From: Solirubrobacterales bacterium | GTDB taxonomy: Bacteria; Actinomycetota; Thermoleophilia; Solirubrobacterales; Solirubrobacteraceae | Direction of reading: 5' to 3' | DNA: 36,022 nt | Assembly (NCBI GenBank): GCA_026392255.1 | Contig: JAPLCJ010000039.1 | Span: 1-36,022, forward strand | In this document: positions 23,810 through 30,809 of the stretch, one piece after another | Position numbering within the stretch: the first letter of the stretch is position 1 | How the letters are laid out: the number at the start of each line of letters is the position of its first letter | The notes under the pieces: model-generated | Told to the model about the DNA's origin: nothing | Seen by the model: the letters and a program-made list of their open reading frames with translations, nothing else | Databases searched by the model: none | Translations under genes and position numbers: made by a program

Positions 23810-23920
23810 TCAGGCAATGGCACGGATGATGAATACCAATCCCACAATGACCACCCCGACAGCAACAACCCGGCCAAGGAACCTGAACGCCTCGGCCTCT
23901 GATCTGAGCGGGTTAAGCAT
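23810..23920 (-). CDS. Single-helix mini-protein of the oxidase operon
   Basis: A 36-residue frame starts five bases after the ctaE stop: MLNPLRSEAEAFRFLGRVVA followed by a continuous hydrophobic stretch (about residues 16-34) ending RAIA. One transmembrane helix with a charged amphipathic head is typical of the smallest subunits of heme-copper oxidases. Its position between ctaE and ctaG, with no space for another promoter, supports a role as an accessory oxidase subunit. No strong ribosome site is visible, so translation may be coupled to ctaE. The family is not firmly recognised. Confidence 0.65.
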   Translation of the reverse strand: MLNPLRSEAEAFRFLGRVVAVGVVIVGLVFIIRAIA

Positions 23921-23924
23921 CGAG

Positions 23925-24548
23925 CTAGAGGATGTAGACGGAGACGTACACGATCACCCACATGACATCAACAAAGTGCCAGTAGATGCCGGGAACTTCA
24001 ATTCCCTGGTGCTCGTCCGGAGTGAAGTGACCCTTGAAGACTCTGACGGTCGCAAAGAGGAGCAGTGTGAGACCAATGAATACGTGGGCTCCGTGGAGAC
24101 CAGTGAGTCCGTAGAAGATTGAAGCTTGTGCGCTGTTATATGGAGCAAAGCCAAGGTGAACGTATTCGTTGATCTGCACGGTTAGGAAAGTTGAGCCCAG
24201 CAGGAGCGTGGCCAGCATGCCAAGCTTCATCCCGCGTCTATTGCCGTGCTTTGCAGCCTCAAGCGCCCAGTGCATAGTTACTGAGCTGGAGAGTAGAACC
24301 GCAGTGTTGAAGCCGGCGATGAGCTGGGGGAGCTCTTCTCCTTCAGCAGGCCATGGGTTGCCATTGACAATCCGGATGAAGAAGTAAGCGGTGAAGAAGC
24401 CGCCGAAGACCATGATCTCGGAGACGATGAAGAGGAGCATGCCCAGTGTCTGGGCATCCACCGTGGAGCTGTGATGGGCTACGGGTGGCCCGTGGTGGTC
24501 TCCATGGCCATGGCTTGTGTCAGCGGCTTCTATCGAGGCAGCTTCCAT
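23925..24548 (-). CDS. ctaE: Cytochrome c oxidase subunit III
   Basis: A 207-residue subunit III with about five helices: LLFIVSEIMVFGGFFTAYFF includes the conserved Glu of helix III, LTGLHGAHVFIGLTLLLFAT is the HGxHV motif, and YWHFVDVMWVIVYVSVYIL is the family C-terminus. It stabilises proton uptake by subunit I. The frame stays open far upstream, but AGGAGG 6-7 bases before ATG 24548, and two bases from the ctaD stop, decide the start. The N-terminus is His-rich (HGHGDHHGPPVAHH, residues 13-26), which may bind metal. It is the only subunit III gene in the window although there are two subunit I genes. Confidence 0.95.
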   Translation of the reverse strand: MEAASIEAADTSHGHGDHHGPPVAHHSSTVDAQTLGMLLFIVSEIMVFGGFFTAYFFIRIVNGNPWPAEGEELPQLIAGFNTAVLLSSSVTMHWALEAAKHGNRRGMKLGMLATLLLGSTFLTVQINEYVHLGFAPYNSAQASIFYGLTGLHGAHVFIGLTLLLFATVRVFKGHFTPDEHQGIEVPGIYWHFVDVMWVIVYVSVYIL

Positions 24549-24549
24549 G

Positions 24550-26463
24550 TCAGCCCTCCTGGCTCTCGGTATTGGAGCCCACGGCCGCGGCCACTGGCTC
24601 TGGCTTCGCGCTACCCATGATGGCGTGGACTGCCCCAGGGACTCCGTACTCGTAAGGACCGCCGACAACCGTCGGAATCTCATCGAAGTTGAAGATTGGG
24701 GGCGGTGATGAAACCTGCCACTCGAGCGTCAGCGAACGGTACGGATTGGACTCTGCCTTCTTGCCGTTACGCCAGCTGTTGACCATGTTGTAGAGGAAGA
24801 TAAGCGAGGAGAGCCCGAGGAAGAACGAGGCGATCGAGATCGCAAAGTTCCAAGCCGCGAACTGGTCTGCGTAGTCAGCGACACGTCGCGGCATTCCTTG
24901 GATTCCGATCACGTGCATGGGAGCGAAGGTGAGGTTGAAGAAGACAAAGGTTGCCCAGAAATGGATCTTCCCGAGCTTCTCGTTGTACATCCTGCCGGTC
25001 ATCTTGGGGAACCAGAAATACACGCCGGCGAAGATCGTGAAGAGCGAGCCACCAAAGAGTACGTAATGGATATGGGCCACGATGAAGTAAGTGTCAGAGA
25101 CGTGAATATCGAACGGAACCATCGCGAGCATCACGCCAGAGATACCGCCGAGTGTGAACATTGTCAGGAACCCGAGTGCAAAGAGCATTGGGGTATCAAG
25201 ATGGATTACGCCCTTCCAGAGCGTGCCAAGCCAGGAGAAGATTTTGATCCCGGTTGGGACGGCGATGATTGCCGTCGTGATCATCATTGGGACACGGATC
25301 CAGTCCTGCATGCCGGAGACGAACATGTGGTGCGCCCACACTGTGAAGCCGAGAAGGACGATGGCAAGCAGTGAGAAGGCCATCATTCGGTAGCCAAAGA
25401 TGGGCTTTCTGCTCTTGACGGAGATGATCTCCGAGACAATTCCGAAGCCTGGCAGCATCATGATGTAAACCGCTGGATGCGAGTAGAACCAGAAGACGTG
25501 CTGGTACATAACTACATTGCCCTGTCTTCCTTCGCCAATGGTGGCGTCAAAGAAGTGGAAACCGAGAGCAACATCAAGCAGCACGAAGAACTGTGAAGCC
25601 GCAATGAATGGAGTTGCGATTACGACCAGAAGTGAGGTTGCGAAGTTTGCCCAGACAAGAAGGGGCATCCTCCAGAAGCTCATCCCTGGAGCCCGCATAG
25701 TGATGATGGTGACGAGGAAGTTGAGTGCCGTCGCGATCGAGGAAGCACCTGCGAACTGGACTCCGATGCTGAAACACATCTGTCCCAAGGGCTGGGTAGT
25801 TGATAGCGGAGCGTAAGCAGTCCAGCCAGAGGCGAATGCGCCTCCTGGCATGAGGAAGCTTCCGGTCATCAGGGTGCCGGCAATTGGAAGGAGCCAGAAC
25901 GAGAGGGCGTTAAGCCGTGGGAACGCCATATCCGGAGCGCCGATCATCAGCGGCAGGACATAGTTGGCAAGTCCTGCGAAGACAGGGACGATGAAGAGGA
26001 AGATCATCAGTGATGCGTGGACGCTGAAGAGGCTGTTGTAGTCCTGCCCGTCCACAAACTGACTGCCGGGAGCAGCGAGCTCGGCACGCACCATCATGGC
26101 CATCAGTCCACCGATGAACATGAAGAAGAATGTGGTGCAGACGTACTGCACGCCAATGACCTTGTGGTCGGTGTTCACCTTGAAGTAGTCGCGCCAAGAG
26201 TGCGCACCGTGTGATGCGTGGTCCTCGGCCCGCGTTGGACGGCCCGAAGCCCAGTAGAACCAGTAGTCAAAGGCGCCTAGTCCAACAAGGAAGAAGAATG
26301 GGACAGCAATCATTGAGACGATCGTGATTGCTGCACCGTCAATCAGAGGGGTGTAGCCGTAGAGGCTACGAATAAGGGTGGTCAGGCTGAAGCTGAAGGC
26401 CAGCCCGAGCAGGGTGAATGCTGCGGCGCGGTACCAGCCAGCGGTTTTGAGTTGGGCGGGCAT
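24550..26463 (-). CDS. ctaD: Cytochrome c oxidase subunit I, A2-type, with N-terminal two-helix extension
   Basis: The catalytic subunit is 637 residues and all metal ligands are present: heme a His149 and His466, CuB His329, His378 and His379, and heme a3 His464, with cross-link Tyr333. Helix VI reads FYSHPAVYIMMLPGF; Tyr-Ser with no Glu marks the A2 subfamily of proton-pumping oxygen reductases. D-channel Asp178 (GAPDMAFPR) and K-channel Lys407 (PTGIKIFSW) are retained, as is the propionate pair in GMPRR. About 95 residues with two hydrophobic segments (about 13-32 and 43-68) precede the usual start (NTDHKVIGVQY), longer than in most relatives. AAGGAG precedes ATG 26463. It is in an operon with ctaC and ctaE. 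Confidence 0.96.
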   Translation of the reverse strand: MPAQLKTAGWYRAAAFTLLGLAFSFSLTTLIRSLYGYTPLIDGAAITIVSMIAVPFFFLVGLGAFDYWFYWASGRPTRAEDHASHGAHSWRDYFKVNTDHKVIGVQYVCTTFFFMFIGGLMAMMVRAELAAPGSQFVDGQDYNSLFSVHASLMIFLFIVPVFAGLANYVLPLMIGAPDMAFPRLNALSFWLLPIAGTLMTGSFLMPGGAFASGWTAYAPLSTTQPLGQMCFSIGVQFAGASSIATALNFLVTIITMRAPGMSFWRMPLLVWANFATSLLVVIATPFIAASQFFVLLDVALGFHFFDATIGEGRQGNVVMYQHVFWFYSHPAVYIMMLPGFGIVSEIISVKSRKPIFGYRMMAFSLLAIVLLGFTVWAHHMFVSGMQDWIRVPMMITTAIIAVPTGIKIFSWLGTLWKGVIHLDTPMLFALGFLTMFTLGGISGVMLAMVPFDIHVSDTYFIVAHIHYVLFGGSLFTIFAGVYFWFPKMTGRMYNEKLGKIHFWATFVFFNLTFAPMHVIGIQGMPRRVADYADQFAAWNFAISIASFFLGLSSLIFLYNMVNSWRNGKKAESNPYRSLTLEWQVSSPPPIFNFDEIPTVVGGPYEYGVPGAVHAIMGSAKPEPVAAAVGSNTESQEG

Positions 26464-26478
26464 TGGGATCTCCTTGGG

Positions 26479-27267
26479 TCAGCCGGTCTTGGCGGCTGAT
26501 TTGGCAGCCAGCCAAGCTGTGTATCGGGCGGGCGTTACGACATGAATTGTGGAGCGCATGATGCTGTGGCCAATCCCGCAGAGTTCAGCGCAAACGATTG
26601 GGTAGGTACCAAGCCGGATGGGATTGACCTTGGTGTGAGTGACGATCCCGGGCACAGCGTCCTGCTTCATCCGCATTGCCGGAATCCAGAAGGAATGGAT
26701 GACGTCAACCGCCTTGATGTCGAACTTGATCTGCCGTCCCACGCACGGTGCGCCCTCACCGGCAGCTTCCGTGGTTGGCTTGCATGGAACGTACATCTGC
26801 TCGGTAAGGAACTTGTTTCCGTTGGTGCCTGTGTACTCGAAGTCCCAAGCAAACTGCTGTGCGTAAGCGGTGACTTGAATCTGGTCTGCCTTGGCCGCGT
26901 CGATGTCACTCAGCACCGAGGCGCCATAAACGCAGAGAGCCGTGACCATGATTGAAGGGATAGCCGTCCAGATGATCTCTAACCGGGTATTCCCGTGGGT
27001 GGGAGGCCCGTCGAGCTCCTCTTCGCCAGCACGCACTCGGAACCGTAACGCCGAGAAGAGAACAATGATCGTGACAAGAACAAAGACTGGCACGGAAATG
27101 ATGATCAGAACGTCGTAGAAGGTGTCGATAGATGTTGCCTGCGTGGCCGCAGCGGCTGGGAACCAGTCAATCCAGAGGCCGAGGGCAATACCTACGACCG
27201 AGGCGACAATGCCAATGCCGATCATCATAATTACGTCGGAGCGGGTTACCTCACGGGGGTTCTTCAT
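26479..27267 (-). CDS. ctaC: Cytochrome c oxidase subunit II (intact CuA site)
   Basis: A 262-residue subunit II with two transmembrane helices (about 13-33 and 52-72) and a periplasmic cupredoxin domain. All CuA ligands are present: His191 (DVIHSFWIPA), Cys226, Glu228, Cys230, His234 and Met237 in CAELCGIGHSIM. The aromatic electron-entry segment is AYAQQFAWDFEY. A loop holds two extra cysteines, Cys162 and Cys175, possibly a disulfide. It receives electrons from cytochrome c, perhaps from the cytochrome-cupredoxin fusion at 22228. It is the first gene of its operon. A TAGAGT box ends 9 bases before the ATG, with no ribosome site. Confidence 0.96.
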   Translation of the reverse strand: MKNPREVTRSDVIMMIGIGIVASVVGIALGLWIDWFPAAAATQATSIDTFYDVLIIISVPVFVLVTIIVLFSALRFRVRAGEEELDGPPTHGNTRLEIIWTAIPSIMVTALCVYGASVLSDIDAAKADQIQVTAYAQQFAWDFEYTGTNGNKFLTEQMYVPCKPTTEAAGEGAPCVGRQIKFDIKAVDVIHSFWIPAMRMKQDAVPGIVTHTKVNPIRLGTYPIVCAELCGIGHSIMRSTIHVVTPARYTAWLAAKSAAKTG

Positions 27268-27276
27268 CGCTACGGC

Positions 27277-27282
27277 ACTCTA
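27277..27282 (-). promoter_or_regulatory. Candidate -10 box for ctaC-ctaD-ctaE operon
   Basis: TAGAGT on the minus strand is followed by nine bases and the ctaC ATG. It is the same hexamer and spacing as at the cytochrome c-cupredoxin gene. No ribosome site is present. The upstream 86 bases to the AraC-type gene show no clear -35 or obvious operator repeat. Confidence 0.42.
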
Positions 27283-27368
27283 TTCGTTCGGTGAGACAGA
27301 TGGCGTCCCACCGGGGGTTCAGACGCGCCCGAACTTTGTGCAGTCCGCCTAGCGTTCATCAGTGTGAC

Positions 27369-27761
27369 TCAGGCGGCGTTGGCAACAAGACGTTGCCCGA
27401 CTTGGTTCTCCGTCGCGGAGGCCCTGAATTCCGAGGGAGCAACGCCGTGAAGGCGCCGGAACGCCTTGGCGAATTGAGCTGGTTGCTTGTAACCAACCTG
27501 CCTAGCAACCTCTCGGACCGTCAGTGTCTCTGAACTCAAAAGCTCAGCCGCGCGAGACATCCGCACTCCTGTCAGGTGGTCGCGGAAAGTTGTCGAGCCA
27601 GCTTCGGAGAAAGCCCGTTGGAGCTGCCGTCGCGAGGACGCAATGCGCTTAGCCAAGCCCTCCAGCTGAAGGTCTTGGCCGTATTCGGCCTCAATCAGAA
27701 CACAAACCTGGCGGTGAAGACTCGCTCTGTACTGGATGGTTGCCGGACGCTGGGTGGCCAT
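27369..27761 (-). CDS. Stand-alone AraC/XylS-type DNA-binding regulator
   Basis: A 130-residue protein that is almost entirely the AraC DNA-binding domain: first HTH about 33-54 (LEGLAKRIASSRRQLQRAFS), linker helix MSRAAELLSS, second HTH about 82-104 (VREVARQVGYKQPAQFAKAF) and the family end GVAPSEFR. There is no separate ligand-binding domain; only about 25 N-terminal residues precede the HTH. It lies on the same strand between the second oxidase-like operon and ctaC, so it is a candidate regulator of one or both. It might be made from the upstream operon or from its own promoter in the 79-base gap. The signal it responds to is not evident. Confidence 0.88.
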   Translation of the reverse strand: MATQRPATIQYRASLHRQVCVLIEAEYGQDLQLEGLAKRIASSRRQLQRAFSEAGSTTFRDHLTGVRMSRAAELLSSETLTVREVARQVGYKQPAQFAKAFRRLHGVAPSEFRASATENQVGQRLVANAA

Positions 27762-27840
27762 GCAATAAATACGGGGCAGGTGTTAGCGCGGATCAACGAT
27801 CAGACGAGGAGTCGAATTGGTGTCCCCGAAGGGTTGCCAG

Positions 27841-28083
27841 TTAGGCGCTCGGGGTGGCTTCTGGAAGCTCAGCGACTGACCTGCGAGTGTCGCCGATCCA
27901 ACGCGACAAACTCCCGGCCAAGATGAGAACGCCCAGCCCTGTGAACCACAGCGTGAGGCCGAATCCAAGGACGATTAGGGTCAGGCCGAGTGCGGCTACG
28001 AGTGGAGTTGCGGAGTTGGCAGGGACGTGGATTTCCTCGCTTGCCTGCTGTGCTTTGACTTGAACTGGCTGGTCGACGCGCAT
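27841..28083 (-). CDS. Small two-helix membrane protein, possible oxidase subunit IV-like
   Basis: An 80-residue protein: a polar N-terminus with EEIHVPANSATPLVAALGL, two hydrophobic segments (about 27-47 and 48-60, closely spaced) and a charged tail RWIGDTRRSVAELPE. The pattern of an HVP motif, a helix hairpin and a W-x-x-DTRR tail recalls subunit IV-like small proteins of actinobacterial oxidase clusters, but I cannot assign a named family. It starts two bases after the stop of the preceding mini-protein and follows ctaB, so it belongs to the second oxidase-like operon. Confidence 0.7.
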   Translation of the reverse strand: MRVDQPVQVKAQQASEEIHVPANSATPLVAALGLTLIVLGFGLTLWFTGLGVLILAGSLSRWIGDTRRSVAELPEATPSA

Positions 28084-28085
28084 AC

Positions 28086-28199
28086 TTAGGAAGCGTTGTA
28101 CAGGATGGCGGCCACGAATGAGAGTCCAAACATGCCGACGGACACGGCACCTAAGTAGAGCCCGACCTTTGTGTTCTTCCTAGCGATATCTCGGTTCAT
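28086..28199 (-). CDS. Single-helix mini-protein downstream of ctaB
   Basis: A 37-residue frame, MNRDIARKNTKVGLYLGAVS and onward, with a basic head and one hydrophobic helix (about residues 12-34). AGGAG lies 11 bases before the ATG, a good ribosome site, and the gene sits 21 bases after ctaB. Size and topology match minor subunits of heme-copper oxidases. It probably belongs to the coxB2-coxA2-ctaB operon. No family is recognised. Confidence 0.68.
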   Translation of the reverse strand: MNRDIARKNTKVGLYLGAVSVGMFGLSFVAAILYNAS

Positions 28200-28220
28200 G
28201 TTCTTTCGTCTCCTGGGGTT

Positions 28221-29123
28221 TTAGATCTTGGAATCGACAACCATCGCAGCAAACAGCAGAGCGAGGTAGCCGAGTGAGTAGAGGTAAAGGCGAAGTGCCG
28301 CGGGACGGGTTGCGAGCTTCTGCAGGCGAACCGCAAGCGCTAAGAAGATTCCGTCAAGCGCCAACGCCGCTGCAAGGTAGATGAAGCCAAAGAGGCCACC
28401 TATGACGGGCAGGAGTGTGACTGCAATGAGCAGAATTGTGTAGAGGACGATCTGGCGGCACGTCTCTTCTTCACCGCGGACCACCGGCATCATCGGCACA
28501 CCGACCTTGGCGTACTCCTCCTTCATCAGTAGGGAAAGGGCCCAGAAGTGGGGTGGCGTCCAGTAGAAGACAATCGCGAAGAGGTAAAGCGGTGCGAGGT
28601 CAAGAGTCCCGGTTACGGCAGCCCAGCCAACGAGTGGTGGGACTGCGCCGGCAGCGCCGCCAATCACGATGTTCTGTGGTGTCGAGCGCTTCAGCCAGAA
28701 GGTATAAATGACCGTGTAGCCGAGGAATCCGCTGAAAGCAAGCAGAGCCGCAAGGCCATTGACTAGGAGAGTGAGCTCGATCAGCGAAAGAGCCGCGAGT
28801 ATCAACCCGAATGCAAGTGCGGAACCTGGCCTAACGCGGCCTGAGGGGACTGGGCGGGAGGCAGTGCGCTCCATTTGGAGGTCAATATCGCGGTCATACC
28901 AGTGGTTGACGGCCCCAGCACCGCCAGCGGAGAGGTAACCACCCAGGCAGGTCAACAGGATCAGAGACACGGATGGGCTGCCTGCGACGAGCATCGTCGC
29001 GACCGTTGTGAGCAGCAGGAGGGACTGGACCTTAGGCTTCGTCAGTTCGACGTAATCAGCAACCACACGTCTAACTGAAGCAAAGCTGCCACCGTCAATC
29101 GCCGGAAGGCGAGAGGCTTCCAT
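28221..29123 (-). CDS. ctaB: Protoheme IX farnesyltransferase (heme O synthase)
   Basis: CtaB farnesylates heme b to heme O, the precursor of heme A. It is a UbiA-type prenyltransferase of 300 residues with about nine helices. Motif 1 is NHWYDRDIDLQMERTASRPV (Asn73, Asp77, Asp81 of NxxxDxxxD), then YTFWLKRSTPQNIVIGGAAG and the loop YWTPPHFWALSLLMKEEY. The ATG lies one base after the coxA2 stop. It therefore sits in the operon of the ligand-depleted oxidase paralogue rather than with the intact oxidase, although it must serve both if both carry heme A or O. No heme A synthase gene (ctaA) was seen in the window. Confidence 0.96.
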   Translation of the reverse strand: MEASRLPAIDGGSFASVRRVVADYVELTKPKVQSLLLLTTVATMLVAGSPSVSLILLTCLGGYLSAGGAGAVNHWYDRDIDLQMERTASRPVPSGRVRPGSALAFGLILAALSLIELTLLVNGLAALLAFSGFLGYTVIYTFWLKRSTPQNIVIGGAAGAVPPLVGWAAVTGTLDLAPLYLFAIVFYWTPPHFWALSLLMKEEYAKVGVPMMPVVRGEEETCRQIVLYTILLIAVTLLPVIGGLFGFIYLAAALALDGIFLALAVRLQKLATRPAALRLYLYSLGYLALLFAAMVVDSKI

Positions 29124-29124
29124 C

Positions 29125-30795
29125 TCAGACGCCTGTGCTCGAGCGCGCGATCTCCGCTCGGATGTCCCTCATTGGTTCAACCGAGTGAACCGTTGGTACG
29201 ACATCGAAGTTGTGCTCTGGTGGCGGGGAGGGTGTGAACCACTCCAATGTGTTGCCTGTCCAAGGGTCTGGTCCAGCAAGCGCACCGTTGGTGTAGCTAC
29301 GAATGAAGTTAACCGCGGCAATCAGGATCCCGATGCTGAGTAGAACTGAGCCGACCGTGGAGATGAGGCTCTCGGCGCCCCAACCGCTCGTCGTTGAGTA
29401 CTCGTAGATCCGCGCTGGCATTCCGTCGAGCCCTAGTGAGTACTGGACGAGGAATGTGATGTTGAAGCCAGCAAAGATAAGCCAGAAGGCAACCTTGGCA
29501 AGGCTCTCGCTAACAAGCCTGCCGCTCAGCTTTGGATACCAGTAGTGAAGGGCGGCAAGGAGCCCGAAGATTGCGCCTGCGGCGACTGTGTAGTGGAACT
29601 GTGCAGTGACGAACGCAGTGTCATCAAGCTGCCAGTCAACGGGGAAGATCGCAAGGAAAAGGCCGGTCAGTGTCCCGAAGACGAACACGCTCACAAAGCC
29701 TGCTGCATAGAGGAATGGGGAGCTCGTGACGATTGCACCCTTGTTGAGCATGGACAGCCAGCTGAAGATGATCGATACCGTTGGGACGAAGACGAGCAGT
29801 GTCGTGATCATGAAGATCCCGTTGAGCGTGTTGCTCCCACCTGTGGTGAACATCCTGCTGCCCCATGTGAGCAGCGAGAGCCCGGCGATCAGCAGAACTG
29901 ACCGTGTAATGGCCTTCTGCGTTCCTGACGCCTTGCCTGCGAAGACAGCGAGGACCTCGGTGACAATTCCGAAGGCGGGAAGAAGGGCCATGTAGGACTG
30001 AGGCTGACCAAAGAACCAGAAGAGGTCCTGCCAGAGCAGTGGTGAGCCTCCGGCTGTTGGATCAAAGAATGAGGTCCCGAAGTTCCGGTCAAACAGCAGC
30101 ATTGACGCGGCCCCTGCGGCAACAGGCAAGGCGACGATTGTCAAGCCAGCGTAGGCAAGGATTGTCCAAGCAAACACTGGCACCCGGGACCAACTCATTC
30201 CTGGTGCGCGCATCGTGATCGAAGTCGCAATGAAGTTGATTGATGAGAGCAGGGCTGAGAGTCCGGTCAGGAGGAAAAGGTAAATCCAGTGGTCCTGCCC
30301 AGCGCTCGGCGAGAACTCTGCTGAGGAAAGCGGCGGATACGAAGTCCATCCAGCCTCAGGTGGGGTGAAGAGAAGTGTTGCGTAGAGCGCGATGCCACCA
30401 GCCAGGAAAAGCCAATACGCGAGGGCCCCGATCCGAGGGAACGCAGTCCGACGTGCTCCCAGTTGGAGGGGAAGTATGTAGTTCGCAAGACCAATTACCA
30501 TCGGTGTGAGGAACAGGAACATCATTGTTGTTCCGTGCATCGTGAAGAGCTGGTTGTAGTGGTCCGGCGTAATCAGCGAGTTGTTGGCAACACCCAGCTG
30601 CAAGCGCAGCAGGACGGCTTCTGTTCCTCCAACTATGAAGAAGCCGAATGCCGTTCCAATGAAGAGGCGTCCGATCCTCTTGTGGTCGGTTGTCGTGAAG
30701 GCAGATATCCAACGCTGGCGAGCAGTTTTTGGGGCAACCGTGCTGGTTACGATCTCGGGAAGGCCGTTGTTGCCTGTCTGTGATGTGGCTGACAT
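29125..30795 (-). CDS. Cytochrome oxidase subunit I paralogue lacking the CuB/heme a3 site
   Basis: A 556-residue, 12-helix subunit I homologue with an intact frame. Low-spin heme a ligands remain: His87 (FTMHGTTMMFLF) and His401 (AQFHYT). The oxygen-reducing site is gone: CuB His in GHPEVY is Gln264 (FFGQPQSYM), the His-His pair is Ser313-Arg314 (TWGSRMF), and the heme a3 His is Gln399. The cross-link Tyr268 stays. D-channel Asp is Arg116 (GARRTAFPR), K-channel Lys is Ile342, and the propionate Arg pair is Ala461-Arg462. It cannot act as a normal oxygen or NO reductase. A heme-a electron relay, sensor or assembly partner is possible. GGGAG precedes the ATG. The operon order is coxB2-coxA2-ctaB. 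Confidence 0.9.
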   Translation of the reverse strand: MSATSQTGNNGLPEIVTSTVAPKTARQRWISAFTTTDHKRIGRLFIGTAFGFFIVGGTEAVLLRLQLGVANNSLITPDHYNQLFTMHGTTMMFLFLTPMVIGLANYILPLQLGARRTAFPRIGALAYWLFLAGGIALYATLLFTPPEAGWTSYPPLSSAEFSPSAGQDHWIYLFLLTGLSALLSSINFIATSITMRAPGMSWSRVPVFAWTILAYAGLTIVALPVAAGAASMLLFDRNFGTSFFDPTAGGSPLLWQDLFWFFGQPQSYMALLPAFGIVTEVLAVFAGKASGTQKAITRSVLLIAGLSLLTWGSRMFTTGGSNTLNGIFMITTLLVFVPTVSIIFSWLSMLNKGAIVTSSPFLYAAGFVSVFVFGTLTGLFLAIFPVDWQLDDTAFVTAQFHYTVAAGAIFGLLAALHYWYPKLSGRLVSESLAKVAFWLIFAGFNITFLVQYSLGLDGMPARIYEYSTTSGWGAESLISTVGSVLLSIGILIAAVNFIRSYTNGALAGPDPWTGNTLEWFTPSPPPEHNFDVVPTVHSVEPMRDIRAEIARSSTGV

Positions 30796-30809
30796 TTTGT
30801 GGAGCTCCC

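Noticed and set aside
29125-30795. The second subunit I as a pseudogene
   Set aside because: The frame is open for 556 codons, all helices and both heme a histidines are kept, and start and ribosome site are good. The His losses are selective, not random.
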